DNA of 64,000 bases, taken from the NCBI GenBank assembly GCA_964527735.1, contig CAZGPG010000014.1, positions 26,882 to 90,881 on the forward strand, in the 5' to 3' direction. The notes under the pieces are model-generated. The model was not told the origin of the DNA. It searched no databases and saw nothing but the letters and a program-made list of their open reading frames with translations. Shown in pieces: positions 8,369 to 16,862 of this stretch (the stretch's first letter is position 1; each line of letters begins with the position of its first letter). The DNA comes from JBEBVQ01 sp964527735. Its GTDB lineage: Bacteria; Bacteroidota; Bacteroidia; Chitinophagales; Chitinophagaceae. The translations under genes were made by a program, and so were the position numbers.

Positions 8369-8995
8369 ATGCATATCAGGATTTCCATAGTAGATGATCA
8401 TCCCCTGCTGGTCAAGGGGCTGCAAAGCATGCTCGGACAACATGAAGGCATTGAAATAGTGGGTACTTACCAGAACGGACGGGAATTGCTGCAGGGGCTC
8501 CGGGAAGTTCAGCCGGATGTGCTGCTGCTGGATATACAGCTCAATGGTCAATCCGGGGATGAGCTCGCTCCCCTGCTGCAGAAAGACTATCCGGGCATGA
8601 AGGTGCTGGCATTAACGAATATGGAGCATGAGTATTACATCAAAGCCATGCTGCAGCACGGCGTCATGGGTTACGTTCTGAAAAGCAGCGATGAGATCGT
8701 TTTACTGGAGGCCATCCGTACCGTTTACCGGGACCAGCCCTATTTTGATCCGGCGATCCGCAGGCAGGCAGTCAACGCGCAACGGAAGGCGACGCTGAAC
8801 CCCACCCTGACCCGTCGTGAGAAGGAAATACTGGACCTTATTGCGCAGGATTATAACAGCAATGATATAGCGGATAAATTATTCCTGAGTAAGCGTACCG
8901 TAGACAACCACAGGCTGCACCTGTTATTAAAGCTGGATGTAAAGGGCTCTGCAAGCCTCGTGAAAAAAGCAATAGATCTTGGATTGATCAAATAA
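8369..8995 (+). CDS. NarL/LuxR family response regulator
   Basis: The 208-residue protein has a receiver domain with acidic pair D9-D10, phospho-Asp 55 (DVLLLDIQL) and the switch T in LALTN. A LuxR-type helix-turn-helix follows (LTRREKEILDLIAQDYNS ... LSKRTVDNHRLHLLLKL). The start codon lies four bases after the kinase stop, so the two are co-translated. It is a paralogue of the regulators at 38110 and 54136, with which it shares the AID/AVDFGL-type C-terminus. Confidence 0.95.
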   Translation: MHIRISIVDDHPLLVKGLQSMLGQHEGIEIVGTYQNGRELLQGLREVQPDVLLLDIQLNGQSGDELAPLLQKDYPGMKVLALTNMEHEYYIKAMLQHGVMGYVLKSSDEIVLLEAIRTVYRDQPYFDPAIRRQAVNAQRKATLNPTLTRREKEILDLIAQDYNSNDIADKLFLSKRTVDNHRLHLLLKLDVKGSASLVKKAIDLGLIK

Positions 8996-9006
8996 GGTTG
9001 TTGGTT

Positions 9007-9086
9007 GTAGAGACGCGATGAATCGCGTCTCCTGACCGCATATCTGTGCTATAACATATGGGAGACGCGATAAATCGCGTCTCTAC
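9007..9086. repeat. REP pair (BIME) between a response regulator and a membrane protein gene
   Basis: Two palindromes with arms GAGACGCGAT and ATCGCGTCTC lie at 9007-9031 and 9060-9086, in opposite orientation, with GTAG feet facing outward. The right-hand foot supplies the stop codon of the leftward gene at 9083-9637. Confidence 0.95.
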
Positions 9087-9637
9087 ACATCCCTTCTCCA
9101 ATCCGGGTGCTCATCGACTTCAGGCGCTATGGGATCGTCGCCTGGTAATTCCCGGAAATGTCGCTGCTCAATGCTGTCCAGTACGGCTTTCCGTTTCAGA
9201 TGCTGACCTACCAGCGTTTTTATATGTTTCCCCGCAAGATTAAGCACGTCGTTCTTAAGCCGTACCCGGCGTACCAGACGCGCCAGTATAAAAAACAACA
9301 GGGCAATAATAACCAGCAGCCCGGCCACACATAAGAACAGGTTGTTCATATCAGCAATGCCCAGGCGGTCTGTAAACTCCTCCCGGCTACGCAGCACATG
9401 CAGCAGATGAAACGGATAAATGCGGTTCATAAAGACGATCAGCAGGATCATCGCAACCCCAAGCAAGTAGCATAATATTTCATAAAAGATCAGTAACCCC
9501 TTGCTCAGCAGGCGTTGCGCTACCGGCCGGCGCAACGACACAGCCAGCGGGTCAAAGATGTCAAGCTGCTCCCGGATCAGTTTTTTTTCTTCATGGAATC
9601 CCTGCAGCAGGTCGTCATGTAAACGGGATGTGCTCAT
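9083..9637 (-). CDS. Hypothetical membrane protein with two transmembrane segments
   Basis: I do not recognise a named family. From the ATG at 9637 (MSTSRLHDDLLQGFHEEKKL) the protein has 184 residues. After a charged amphipathic N-terminus come two hydrophobic segments (FYEILCYLLGVAMILLIVF around residues 50-70 and NLFLCVAGLLVIIALLFFIL around 97-117). A basic helical cytoplasmic tail ends in an acidic stretch. The upstream part of the open frame (to 9808) runs into AT-rich repeats and is not coding. Its stop codon TAG is the GTAG foot of the REP at 9060-9086, so the original C-terminus may have been altered when the REP arrived. Confidence 0.65.
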   Translation of the reverse strand: MSTSRLHDDLLQGFHEEKKLIREQLDIFDPLAVSLRRPVAQRLLSKGLLIFYEILCYLLGVAMILLIVFMNRIYPFHLLHVLRSREEFTDRLGIADMNNLFLCVAGLLVIIALLFFILARLVRRVRLKNDVLNLAGKHIKTLVGQHLKRKAVLDSIEQRHFRELPGDDPIAPEVDEHPDWRRDV

Positions 9638-9768
9638 AGTGGACTGAATTTGAGCAGCAAAGGTACAGCCGGTCGCCGGCTTGTAAAAGCAGCCGGACGT
9701 ATAAATTTCCCACAATTTATCGGGAAGCCGTTGATAACTGCCGTCCTTTTCGCAACTTTGCAGACCAA

Positions 9769-9852
9769 ATTTGAAAATTTTGGAATTTGAAAATTTGAAA
9801 ATGTACACGTGATGTTCATTTTCAAATTAACTCATTTTCAAATTCTCAAATT
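9769..9852. repeat. AT-rich word repeat TTTGAAAAT, inverted
   Basis: The word TTTGAAAAT recurs on the left side and its complement ATTTTCAAA on the right, so that the whole 84 bases can fold into an imperfect hairpin. Similar tracts are at 20473-20570 and 33152-33230. It lies just ahead of prfC. Confidence 0.7.
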
Positions 9853-9863
9853 AAAAAGAAATC

Positions 9864-11462
9864 ATGTACGAAAAAGAAATAAGCCGCCGGCGCACCTTCG
9901 CCATTATCTCTCACCCGGATGCGGGTAAAACCACACTTACCGAAAAGCTGCTGCTCTTCGGCGGGGCGATACAGGTGGCAGGCGCCGTAAAAAGCAATAA
10001 GATCAAAAAGCATGCTACGAGCGATTTTATGGAGATCGAGCGGCAGAGAGGCATCTCGGTGGCCACCTCAGTAATGAGCTTTGAATATAAAAACCTCCTT
10101 ATCAACCTGCTTGATACACCGGGCCACAAAGACTTCGCAGAAGATACCTACCGTACACTGACGGCCGTGGACAGTGTCATCCTGGTAATAGACAGCGTCA
10201 GCGGTGTGGAAGAGCAGACACGCCGTCTTATGGAGGTGTGCCGGATGCGGGATACGCCGGTGATCGTCTTCGTCAACAAACTCGACCGTGACGGGAAATA
10301 CCCCTTCGACCTGATAGATGAAATCGAAAAAGAGCTGAACATTTCCCTGCATCCCCTTTCCTGGCCGATCAATATGGGACGTTCGTTTAAGGGTGTATAT
10401 AATCTTTATGACTCATCGCTGCTGTTGTTTACTCCCAACCAAAAGGCGACTGAAGAAAATTCCGTACCGGTAAACGATATTAACGATGCATTTCTGGACG
10501 AGAAAATCGGCGGACAGGATGCCGCACAGCTACGTGAAGATGTGGAGCTGCTGGAAGGTGTGTACGGCGCACTGGATACCGACGCCTATCTTAAGGGTAA
10601 GGTAGCCCCGGTGTTTTTCGGCTCCGCAGTCAACAACTTTGGTGTACGCGAGCTGCTGGATACCTTTATCCGCATCGCCCCGCCGCCGCAGGCCCGTCCT
10701 ACAGATAAACGGACCGTGCTGCCGGCAGAGGACAAGTTTACCGGCTTCGTCTTCAAGATCCACGCCAACCTCGACCCTCGCCACCGCGATCGTATAGCCT
10801 TCCTGCGGGTATGTTCGGGAAAATTTGAACGGAATACTTTCTATAAGCATACCCGCCTGGAGAAAGATGTGCGCTTCAGCAGCCCCTACTCTTTTCTCGC
10901 GCGCGAAAAAGACGTCATTGAAACCGCTTACCCCGGTGACGTGGTGGGGCTGTTCGATACCGGCAACTTCAAAATAGGCGATACGCTTACACAGGGCGAA
11001 CAACTACAGTTTACAGGCATCCCAACCTTCTCGCCGGAGCTGTTCAAAGAGCTGGTCAATAAAGACCCCATGAAAACCAAGCAGCTCGAAAAGGGCATCC
11101 GGCAACTGACCGATGAAGGCGTGGCGCAGCTGTTTACCCAGCATGGCGGCAACCGGAAGGTCATCGGCTGCGTAGGCGATCTCCAGTTTGAAGTGATACA
11201 ATACCGGCTGCTCCATGAGTACGGCGCTTCCTGCTCATTCATACCGCTCAGCTTCTACAAAGCCTGCTGGATCACCGGCGATAAAAAAACGCTGGAGGAC
11301 TTCATCCGCTTCAAGCAGGCAAATATCATGGAAGATAAAGACGGCAATCTCGTTTACCTGGCGCAAAGCGAATGGTTCCTCAATACAGAAAGGCAGAATA
11401 ATCCGGGTATTGAGTTCCATTTCACCAGTGAGTTTAAAACTGCGGGAACGCAGGTTAATTAG
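9864..11462 (+). CDS. prfC: Peptide chain release factor 3
   Basis: RF3 is a translational GTPase that recycles RF1/RF2 from the ribosome after termination. The 532-residue length is normal for the family. GTPase motifs are visible: P-loop SHPDAGKTT near residue 16, the switch region RQRGISVATSVMSF, DTPGHKDF and NKLDRDG. The domain II/III sequence (GNFKIGDTL, RKVIGCVGDLQFEVIQYRL) fits RF3 and not EF-G. It stands alone, preceded by an AT-rich inverted word repeat. Confidence 0.97.
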   Translation: MYEKEISRRRTFAIISHPDAGKTTLTEKLLLFGGAIQVAGAVKSNKIKKHATSDFMEIERQRGISVATSVMSFEYKNLLINLLDTPGHKDFAEDTYRTLTAVDSVILVIDSVSGVEEQTRRLMEVCRMRDTPVIVFVNKLDRDGKYPFDLIDEIEKELNISLHPLSWPINMGRSFKGVYNLYDSSLLLFTPNQKATEENSVPVNDINDAFLDEKIGGQDAAQLREDVELLEGVYGALDTDAYLKGKVAPVFFGSAVNNFGVRELLDTFIRIAPPPQARPTDKRTVLPAEDKFTGFVFKIHANLDPRHRDRIAFLRVCSGKFERNTFYKHTRLEKDVRFSSPYSFLAREKDVIETAYPGDVVGLFDTGNFKIGDTLTQGEQLQFTGIPTFSPELFKELVNKDPMKTKQLEKGIRQLTDEGVAQLFTQHGGNRKVIGCVGDLQFEVIQYRLLHEYGASCSFIPLSFYKACWITGDKKTLEDFIRFKQANIMEDKDGNLVYLAQSEWFLNTERQNNPGIEFHFTSEFKTAGTQVN

Positions 11463-11502
11463 CCAATAGGCTGATTAGCTAATTAAGCCGTATATTCGTA
11501 GT

Positions 11503-11799
11503 ATGGAACGCAAGACTCACTATGCACCCGTATCCGTGGCTCTGGAACGTCTCCGCGAGCAAGGATACACAATGGACTTCAACCTGGAAGAGAACTGCAT
11601 CGCATGCGGTGTTCAGAAATTCGGGGCCGATGAATTCGAGATCACCGAAGTCTACCGCTATGAAGGCAATACCGATCCTGCAGACGAAGCGACGGTTTAT
11701 GGTATCCGTTCCTCAAGCGGGCTGAAAGGAGTGCTGGTTACAGGTTACGGGACTTCCGGCGACACTATGTCTACCGCTATATTGAAGAAGTTAAGGTAA
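11503..11799 (+). CDS. Small conserved Bacteroidota protein (often mislabelled phosphoribosylpyrophosphate synthetase)
   Basis: The 98-residue protein belongs to a small family in Bacteroidota with the conserved pattern of DFNLEENCIACG, FEITEVYRYEG-TDP and a final GVLVTGYG. Databases often call such proteins phosphoribosylpyrophosphate synthetase, but it is far too short for that enzyme and lacks its PRPP-binding loop, so I leave the function open. No signal peptide or membrane segment. A short tract of repeats (GGCTGATTAGCTAATTA) separates it from prfC. Confidence 0.75.
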   Translation: MERKTHYAPVSVALERLREQGYTMDFNLEENCIACGVQKFGADEFEITEVYRYEGNTDPADEATVYGIRSSSGLKGVLVTGYGTSGDTMSTAILKKLR

Positions 11800-11858
11800 A
11801 TCACCGGTTCCCAACGAATTTTAACCTTTCCCCGGCACCGGTTCTCCCCGGTTTTCGC

Positions 11859-11866
11859 TACCTTTG
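11859..11866 (+). promoter_or_regulatory. -7 box TACCTTTG ahead of the SNF2 gene
   Basis: TACCTTTG fits the Bacteroidota -7 consensus TAnnTTTG and lies 19 bases before the start codon. A clear -33 TTTG at the right distance is not evident. Confidence 0.5.
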
Positions 11867-11884
11867 ACGCTTGCTTTTTTCTGA

Positions 11885-14800
11885 ATGGCAAAGGGTCATA
11901 TGGCACTACCACCACTGCTGAGACATATATATAACTACGGTACGGAAGAAGTGATCCGACGGGGAAAACGGATTTTCCATACCTCCGGCGTCAGCCTGTT
12001 GGATATAGACCATCTTCTGGAACAGATACGTTTCCGTGTCCGGAATGACATGTATCACAACTATTATACGGTAACTATTAATAAATACCTGCATCCGGAA
12101 AAATTATCCGTAAGATGTCAGTGCCCGTATAACCTGGGAGAGATCTGCCGGCATGAAGTAGCCGGCCTGTTCCAGCTGCATGATATGGTGTTGGGCGGGT
12201 ACTTTAACGATGCGGCTGTAACATACAACCAGGAGCATACCGTCCTGCGTATCCGCGTTGTCAACGAACACACGCTCCGTATATACACAGGCAACCAGAT
12301 CATGGAAGAGGCCGTAAAAAAAGCAGCCCGCCGGGAAGCACAGATACACGTGGCTGAAAATGACCGTATCGAAGCCGAAGTGCCCGATGGCGATCAAACT
12401 TATCGGGTAGCGTTGCGGAGGAACGAAGAAAGGTATTTCAATACCTCCTGCGGCTGCAATGAAGAACAGTACCCGCTGTGCGTTCACAAGGCAACACTTT
12501 TTCTTCAGGTCTTGCAGCAGAGCGGTCCGCAATATTTCCAGACAATGCACAACTGGAATGATCAGAAAAACAAGTTACTGAGCCAATACGGTTACAGCCT
12601 GCAGGATGATCTTACAAACAAGTTCACTTTTACTTACGAAAACGGCAAGCCATTTCTCCGGATACTGGATTCTTCTATAAAAAAAGTCAACTTCATCGAA
12701 CCGGCGATTACAGCGCCACCTGTTGCTGTGGCAGAAGTGGAGAAAAGACTGGGTATCGTGATAGATACAACTGTCCCCTGGTATCCGTTTGTACAGGTAA
12801 TGCTGGTTTCCGGCGACAGTGAGAACGGACTGGACCGGTTTTCGGGAAAAGTGGCCCGGCTGGAGTTACGTCAATACCTCAATCCCGGTACATATGCCGC
12901 ATCCGATCGCTCTCTGTTGCCGGTCATCCGTAAGTTTATTCCCGAAGAAATATTGAAATACCTGCGGCGCAACCTTCCTTTCGGCGAATTCCTTGACGAT
13001 TATCAGCAAGTACTGAAGGAAGAACCGGCGGAGGACGTCCGGCAGCTGGTATGGGAGTATCTGCAGCCCCGTTACGCAAAGCTGCTGGAGCAATATGCCG
13101 CGCATTCGCTTATATTCCTGCATGCCCATGGCAAGCCGCTCAGCTCTAAAGGACTGCAGCCCGTAAAGTTCAATCCTGTGCCGGTATCCGCCCGTCTTTT
13201 TGCAGACCGCCGGGGCACAGATTACCGCGTGTCGCTCGAATGGTATATTGACAACAGCTATGTCCCCTGGCATGAAGTGCGCATGCTGAATGCGGGCCTG
13301 CTGTTATACGGGGATACGCTGCATGTGGTTGCAGACAGCTCACTGGCAGGTCTGGCGGAAACCTTCTTCCCACACGGCAGTATAGAGACAGATACCAGCG
13401 ACTGGCCTGCATTCCTTCAGGAAAAGCTAATGCAATGGAGGCATACGCTCCCGGTACATTTTGCAGATGAAATGGTGGTGCACGCAGGCGATATCCGTCC
13501 GGAATACCGGGTATACCTGAAAGAAAGAGAGATGATGCTCATCCTGCAGCCGGTATTCGCATACGAAGGCACAGAGGTATTTACTGATACCATGGGCGAC
13601 GTGATCCTGCCCGGCGAAAACGGAGTCATAAAAGTCATCCGGCGCAACGAAGCAGCAGAAACGCAGCTTAAGCAACTGCTTCATCATATACACCGCGATA
13701 TACGCTATAATGAAGATGGCGGCTTCTACCACCTTCATGCAAACCGGGTGCTGGCAGAAAATTGGTTTTTCCGGTTCCTGGATATTATGAAGGAGCAGCA
13801 CGTATCCCTTTTCGGCTTTGAAGACCTGAAACAATTACGGATCAATACGCACAAGCCGGATACGCGGATACAGGTGAGCAGCGGTATTGACTGGTTTGAC
13901 GCGGCTGTGGAAATCACATTTGGCGACCAGATCGTAACCATTGCAGAAGTAAAAAAAGCACTTGCACGGAAAGAAAATTTTGTACAGCTGGGCGACGGCA
14001 CACTCGGCCTGCTGCCGGAAGAATGGTTGAAAAAATATGCATTGCTGGTAAAGATGGGCGCCGCCGGTGATGGCAGGCTCCGGTTGAAAAAATTCCACTT
14101 CAGCATACTCGACGGCCTGCTGGCAGACGTAGACGAAACAGCGCTCCTCGCCGAGCTGGAAGAAAAAAAGGAACGCCTTTCGGAGATTATCAGTAACGAC
14201 TATTCGAGCGTACCTCCTCCGGACACATTACAGGCAGAGCTGAGACCTTACCAGATAAGCGGTTTCCAGTGGCTGCTGTTTTTACAGGAAGCCGGATGGG
14301 GTGGTATACTGGCCGATGATATGGGGTTGGGTAAAACCGTCCAGACGCTCGCTTTCCTGCTGCATTACAAAGAACAGAACCCGGATGCCCGTTTTCTGGT
14401 GGTATGCCCCACTACCCTCATGTACAACTGGGAAAACGAGATCCGGAAGTTCAGCCCGCATCTGTCGCATGTGATACACCACGGGCCGAAACGCCGGCTG
14501 GTCGGTGATCTGTTCACCGCGTACGACATCACGATCACCACCTATGGTACGATGCGGAGCGATATTAAAATGTTCCGGCAGTTTGAATTCGACTATGTCA
14601 TTCTCGATGAATCGCAGGCAATCAAAAATCCCCAGTCGCAGGTAGCCAAAGCTTCACTGCTGCTGCTGGCAAAAAACCGGATTGCCCTGAGCGGAACCCC
14701 GCTGCAAAACAATACATTTGACCTGTATGCCCAGATGAACTTCCTGAACCCCGGCCTGCTCGGAAGCCGGGAGTTTTTCATGAACCAGTTCGCCACGCCG

Positions 14801-15628
14801 ATCGATAAATTCCAGGAAGCCGATGTAAAGCAGCAGTTGCGCAAGCTGATCTACCCTTTCCTGCTGCGCCGCACCAAGGAACAGGTAGCCAAAGACCTGC
14901 CCGAAAAAACGGAAACGCTGCTTTATTGCGAAATGGGCGCCGAACAGCGCAAGATCTACGATGCTTACCGCAACAGCTACAAAAACCTCCTCCTTGGCAT
15001 GATCGACGACCAGGGTATGGAACGTTCGCGGATGCACGTCCTTCAGGGGCTTACCAAACTGCGCCAGATATGCGACTCACCCGCCATCCTGAATGAGGCG
15101 GAAGTATTTGAAAATCATTCTGTAAAAGCAGATCAGCTGATGGCAGAATTGACGGAACATGTGGGGAATCATAAAGCCCTGATCTTCTCTCAGTTTCTCG
15201 GTATGCTCGCTATCATCCGGGCAAGACTCGAAGAAAACAATATTCCCTATGCCTATTTTGACGGCAGCACATCTTCTGCCGACCGGGAACGTGCCATCCG
15301 GACATTCCAGGAACAGGATGAATGCCGGGTTTTCCTTATTTCCCTGAAAGCGGGCGGTATTGGCCTTAACCTCACCGCCGCCGACTACGTATATATCGTG
15401 GATCCCTGGTGGAATCCTGCAGTAGAACAACAGGCCATAGACCGGACCCACCGTATCGGCCAGACACGTAATATCTTTGCCTACCGGCTCATCTGTAAAG
15501 ACACCATAGAGGAGAAAATGCTGCTACTACAGGAACGTAAACGGACGCTGGCAAAGGAATTGATATCAGACGACAATGCCTTTATCAAACGTCTTACAAG
15601 GGATGATATCGCCTATCTGCTTAGCTGA
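11885..15628 (+). CDS. SNF2-family DNA translocase/helicase with two SWIM zinc fingers
   Basis: The 1247-residue protein is a Swi2/Snf2-type ATPase of the bacterial HepA/RapA-like group that moves along double-stranded DNA. The N-terminal region carries two SWIM-like motifs, C78-x-C80-x7-C88-x-H90 and C189-x-C191-x7-C199-x-H201, with identical spacing. The middle 500 residues resemble the SNF2-associated bacterial region. The motor holds Walker A DDMGLGKT near residue 810, box II DESQ near 908, LSGTPLQNN, FLLRRTK and the C-terminal lobe (FSQFLGMLAII, YFDGSTSSADRE, GGIGLNLTAADYV, DRTHRIGQ). Repair or transcription remodelling is the likely role. It is monocistronic. Confidence 0.92.
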   Translation: MAKGHMALPPLLRHIYNYGTEEVIRRGKRIFHTSGVSLLDIDHLLEQIRFRVRNDMYHNYYTVTINKYLHPEKLSVRCQCPYNLGEICRHEVAGLFQLHDMVLGGYFNDAAVTYNQEHTVLRIRVVNEHTLRIYTGNQIMEEAVKKAARREAQIHVAENDRIEAEVPDGDQTYRVALRRNEERYFNTSCGCNEEQYPLCVHKATLFLQVLQQSGPQYFQTMHNWNDQKNKLLSQYGYSLQDDLTNKFTFTYENGKPFLRILDSSIKKVNFIEPAITAPPVAVAEVEKRLGIVIDTTVPWYPFVQVMLVSGDSENGLDRFSGKVARLELRQYLNPGTYAASDRSLLPVIRKFIPEEILKYLRRNLPFGEFLDDYQQVLKEEPAEDVRQLVWEYLQPRYAKLLEQYAAHSLIFLHAHGKPLSSKGLQPVKFNPVPVSARLFADRRGTDYRVSLEWYIDNSYVPWHEVRMLNAGLLLYGDTLHVVADSSLAGLAETFFPHGSIETDTSDWPAFLQEKLMQWRHTLPVHFADEMVVHAGDIRPEYRVYLKEREMMLILQPVFAYEGTEVFTDTMGDVILPGENGVIKVIRRNEAAETQLKQLLHHIHRDIRYNEDGGFYHLHANRVLAENWFFRFLDIMKEQHVSLFGFEDLKQLRINTHKPDTRIQVSSGIDWFDAAVEITFGDQIVTIAEVKKALARKENFVQLGDGTLGLLPEEWLKKYALLVKMGAAGDGRLRLKKFHFSILDGLLADVDETALLAELEEKKERLSEIISNDYSSVPPPDTLQAELRPYQISGFQWLLFLQEAGWGGILADDMGLGKTVQTLAFLLHYKEQNPDARFLVVCPTTLMYNWENEIRKFSPHLSHVIHHGPKRRLVGDLFTAYDITITTYGTMRSDIKMFRQFEFDYVILDESQAIKNPQSQVAKASLLLLAKNRIALSGTPLQNNTFDLYAQMNFLNPGLLGSREFFMNQFATPIDKFQEADVKQQLRKLIYPFLLRRTKEQVAKDLPEKTETLLYCEMGAEQRKIYDAYRNSYKNLLLGMIDDQGMERSRMHVLQGLTKLRQICDSPAILNEAEVFENHSVKADQLMAELTEHVGNHKALIFSQFLGMLAIIRARLEENNIPYAYFDGSTSSADRERAIRTFQEQDECRVFLISLKAGGIGLNLTAADYVYIVDPWWNPAVEQQAIDRTHRIGQTRNIFAYRLICKDTIEEKMLLLQERKRTLAKELISDDNAFIKRLTRDDIAYLLS

Positions 15629-15648
15629 TAAAGAAATGTAACGGCATT

Positions 15649-15677
15649 AAAAAAGCCGGCTGCGAAAGCCGGCCTTT
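15649..15677. terminator. Bidirectional terminator
   Basis: AAAAAAGCCGGC and GCCGGCCTTT pair around a short loop. It lies between the convergent SNF2 gene and DUF4249 gene and can serve both, better on the - strand where six T follow. Confidence 0.8.
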
Positions 15678-15788
15678 GTGCCTTTGAAAGGCTCCCAATC
15701 GAAATATGTAAACAGCAATGCTGCGGGTGATCTATATATAAAACGCCGCTTTAAAAAAATACCCCTATCCGTCCTCCAAGAAAAAAAA

Positions 15789-16862
15789 TCAGCGGGTATC
15801 GTACCACCGGTCGAAGAGATATTGAAACTCCAGCCGGTAAACACCACCGACAATGCCCAGCCCTCCTTCTACATATCCCGTCACTTTTACCGGATGCAGC
15901 AAGGTATTATAAGCGGAGGAAGGCTCAAACAATTCATAGCCCTTGAGATAGGTAAAGTAGTCCTCCGACACAGATTTCACCTGCAGGATGACAGGACCTT
16001 TCGGTCCGTCCTGCGATACGAACAGGCTCTTATCCAGGTAGACCTGCGTTGTGTACACCCGTCCGTTAATGGTCTTGTCGCTGAGCAGAATCCTTTTACT
16101 GGCGCTCTGCGCCGTGCCCAGCCTGAGGTTTTCCGTCCGGTCGTCGTCGGTATAAATATAAATCCGTCCGTAATTGCCGGGCCAGGTGGTGTCCCACGAA
16201 ACCTCCGGCAGCGTGCCTTTCCGCAGAAGGCTATCGTATAGCGACTCATGCTCGGATACCTTATAACGTGCGTCGAGATAGGTGAAACTCCCGTCTATTT
16301 CCACATATTCCTTTACTCCCTCAATCACATAGAAATGCTCACGTTCGCCATCGTCCCGGATCTCTATCCGGACGCGCAGCAGGCTAATGCCGTTCACCCA
16401 GACAGAAGCGGTGTCAACTACAGAAGCACTGAAAGCAGGAGGAATATATACCTTACAGACAGCCGGCTGAAGCTTTTGATGGGTGACGGTAAGGGTATAC
16501 AACTGATCGGGAAGTATTTTGCTGGGACAGCTATAGGGCAAAGTGTGCAGCAACGTCACCCAGGCATCGTATGAGGGCGTAAGGTATTCTATATAACCCG
16601 GATTCCGGGTAAGTCTCATCCGGAATTGAGCAGGTGGCGTATATTTCATTGAAGAGCTTGCCGCTATCGGGATGCTCTGGCCGGCCCGGATACGTACCGT
16701 ATCATTGGCGATCAGCTCTCCCAGTAGCACAATCATCTGCTGTGGTTCGATATCCGGTAGTTTCAATGGTTTGGTGCATCCGCCGGTACCGAGACAGAAC
16801 AACAGCAATACCGTCTGCCAGCATTGCTTTCCTGCACATAATATATCGCTGACCTGTAGCAT
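15789..16862 (-). CDS. DUF4249 lipoprotein
   Basis: The 357-residue protein carries a lipoprotein signal (LLLFCLGTGGC, lipid-bearing Cys 29) and then a DUF4249-type beta-rich domain beginning with MIVLLGELIANDTVRIRAGQS. DUF4249 proteins are outer-membrane lipoproteins commonly encoded after a TonB receptor; they probably sit at the receptor's outer face, but their role is not known in detail. The ATG directly abuts the TGA of the receptor gene, so translation is coupled. It is the last gene of the sigma-FecR-receptor operon. Confidence 0.85.
   Translation of the reverse strand: MLQVSDILCAGKQCWQTVLLLFCLGTGGCTKPLKLPDIEPQQMIVLLGELIANDTVRIRAGQSIPIAASSSMKYTPPAQFRMRLTRNPGYIEYLTPSYDAWVTLLHTLPYSCPSKILPDQLYTLTVTHQKLQPAVCKVYIPPAFSASVVDTASVWVNGISLLRVRIEIRDDGEREHFYVIEGVKEYVEIDGSFTYLDARYKVSEHESLYDSLLRKGTLPEVSWDTTWPGNYGRIYIYTDDDRTENLRLGTAQSASKRILLSDKTINGRVYTTQVYLDKSLFVSQDGPKGPVILQVKSVSEDYFTYLKGYELFEPSSAYNTLLHPVKVTGYVEGGLGIVGGVYRLEFQYLFDRWYDTR

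Noticed and set aside
9007..9086. CRISPR array
   Set aside because: The palindromes come in inverted pairs at scattered sites, without regular spacers or cas genes.
11503..11799. Phosphoribosylpyrophosphate synthetase
   Set aside because: The name is common for this family but a 98-residue protein without the PRPP loop cannot be that enzyme.
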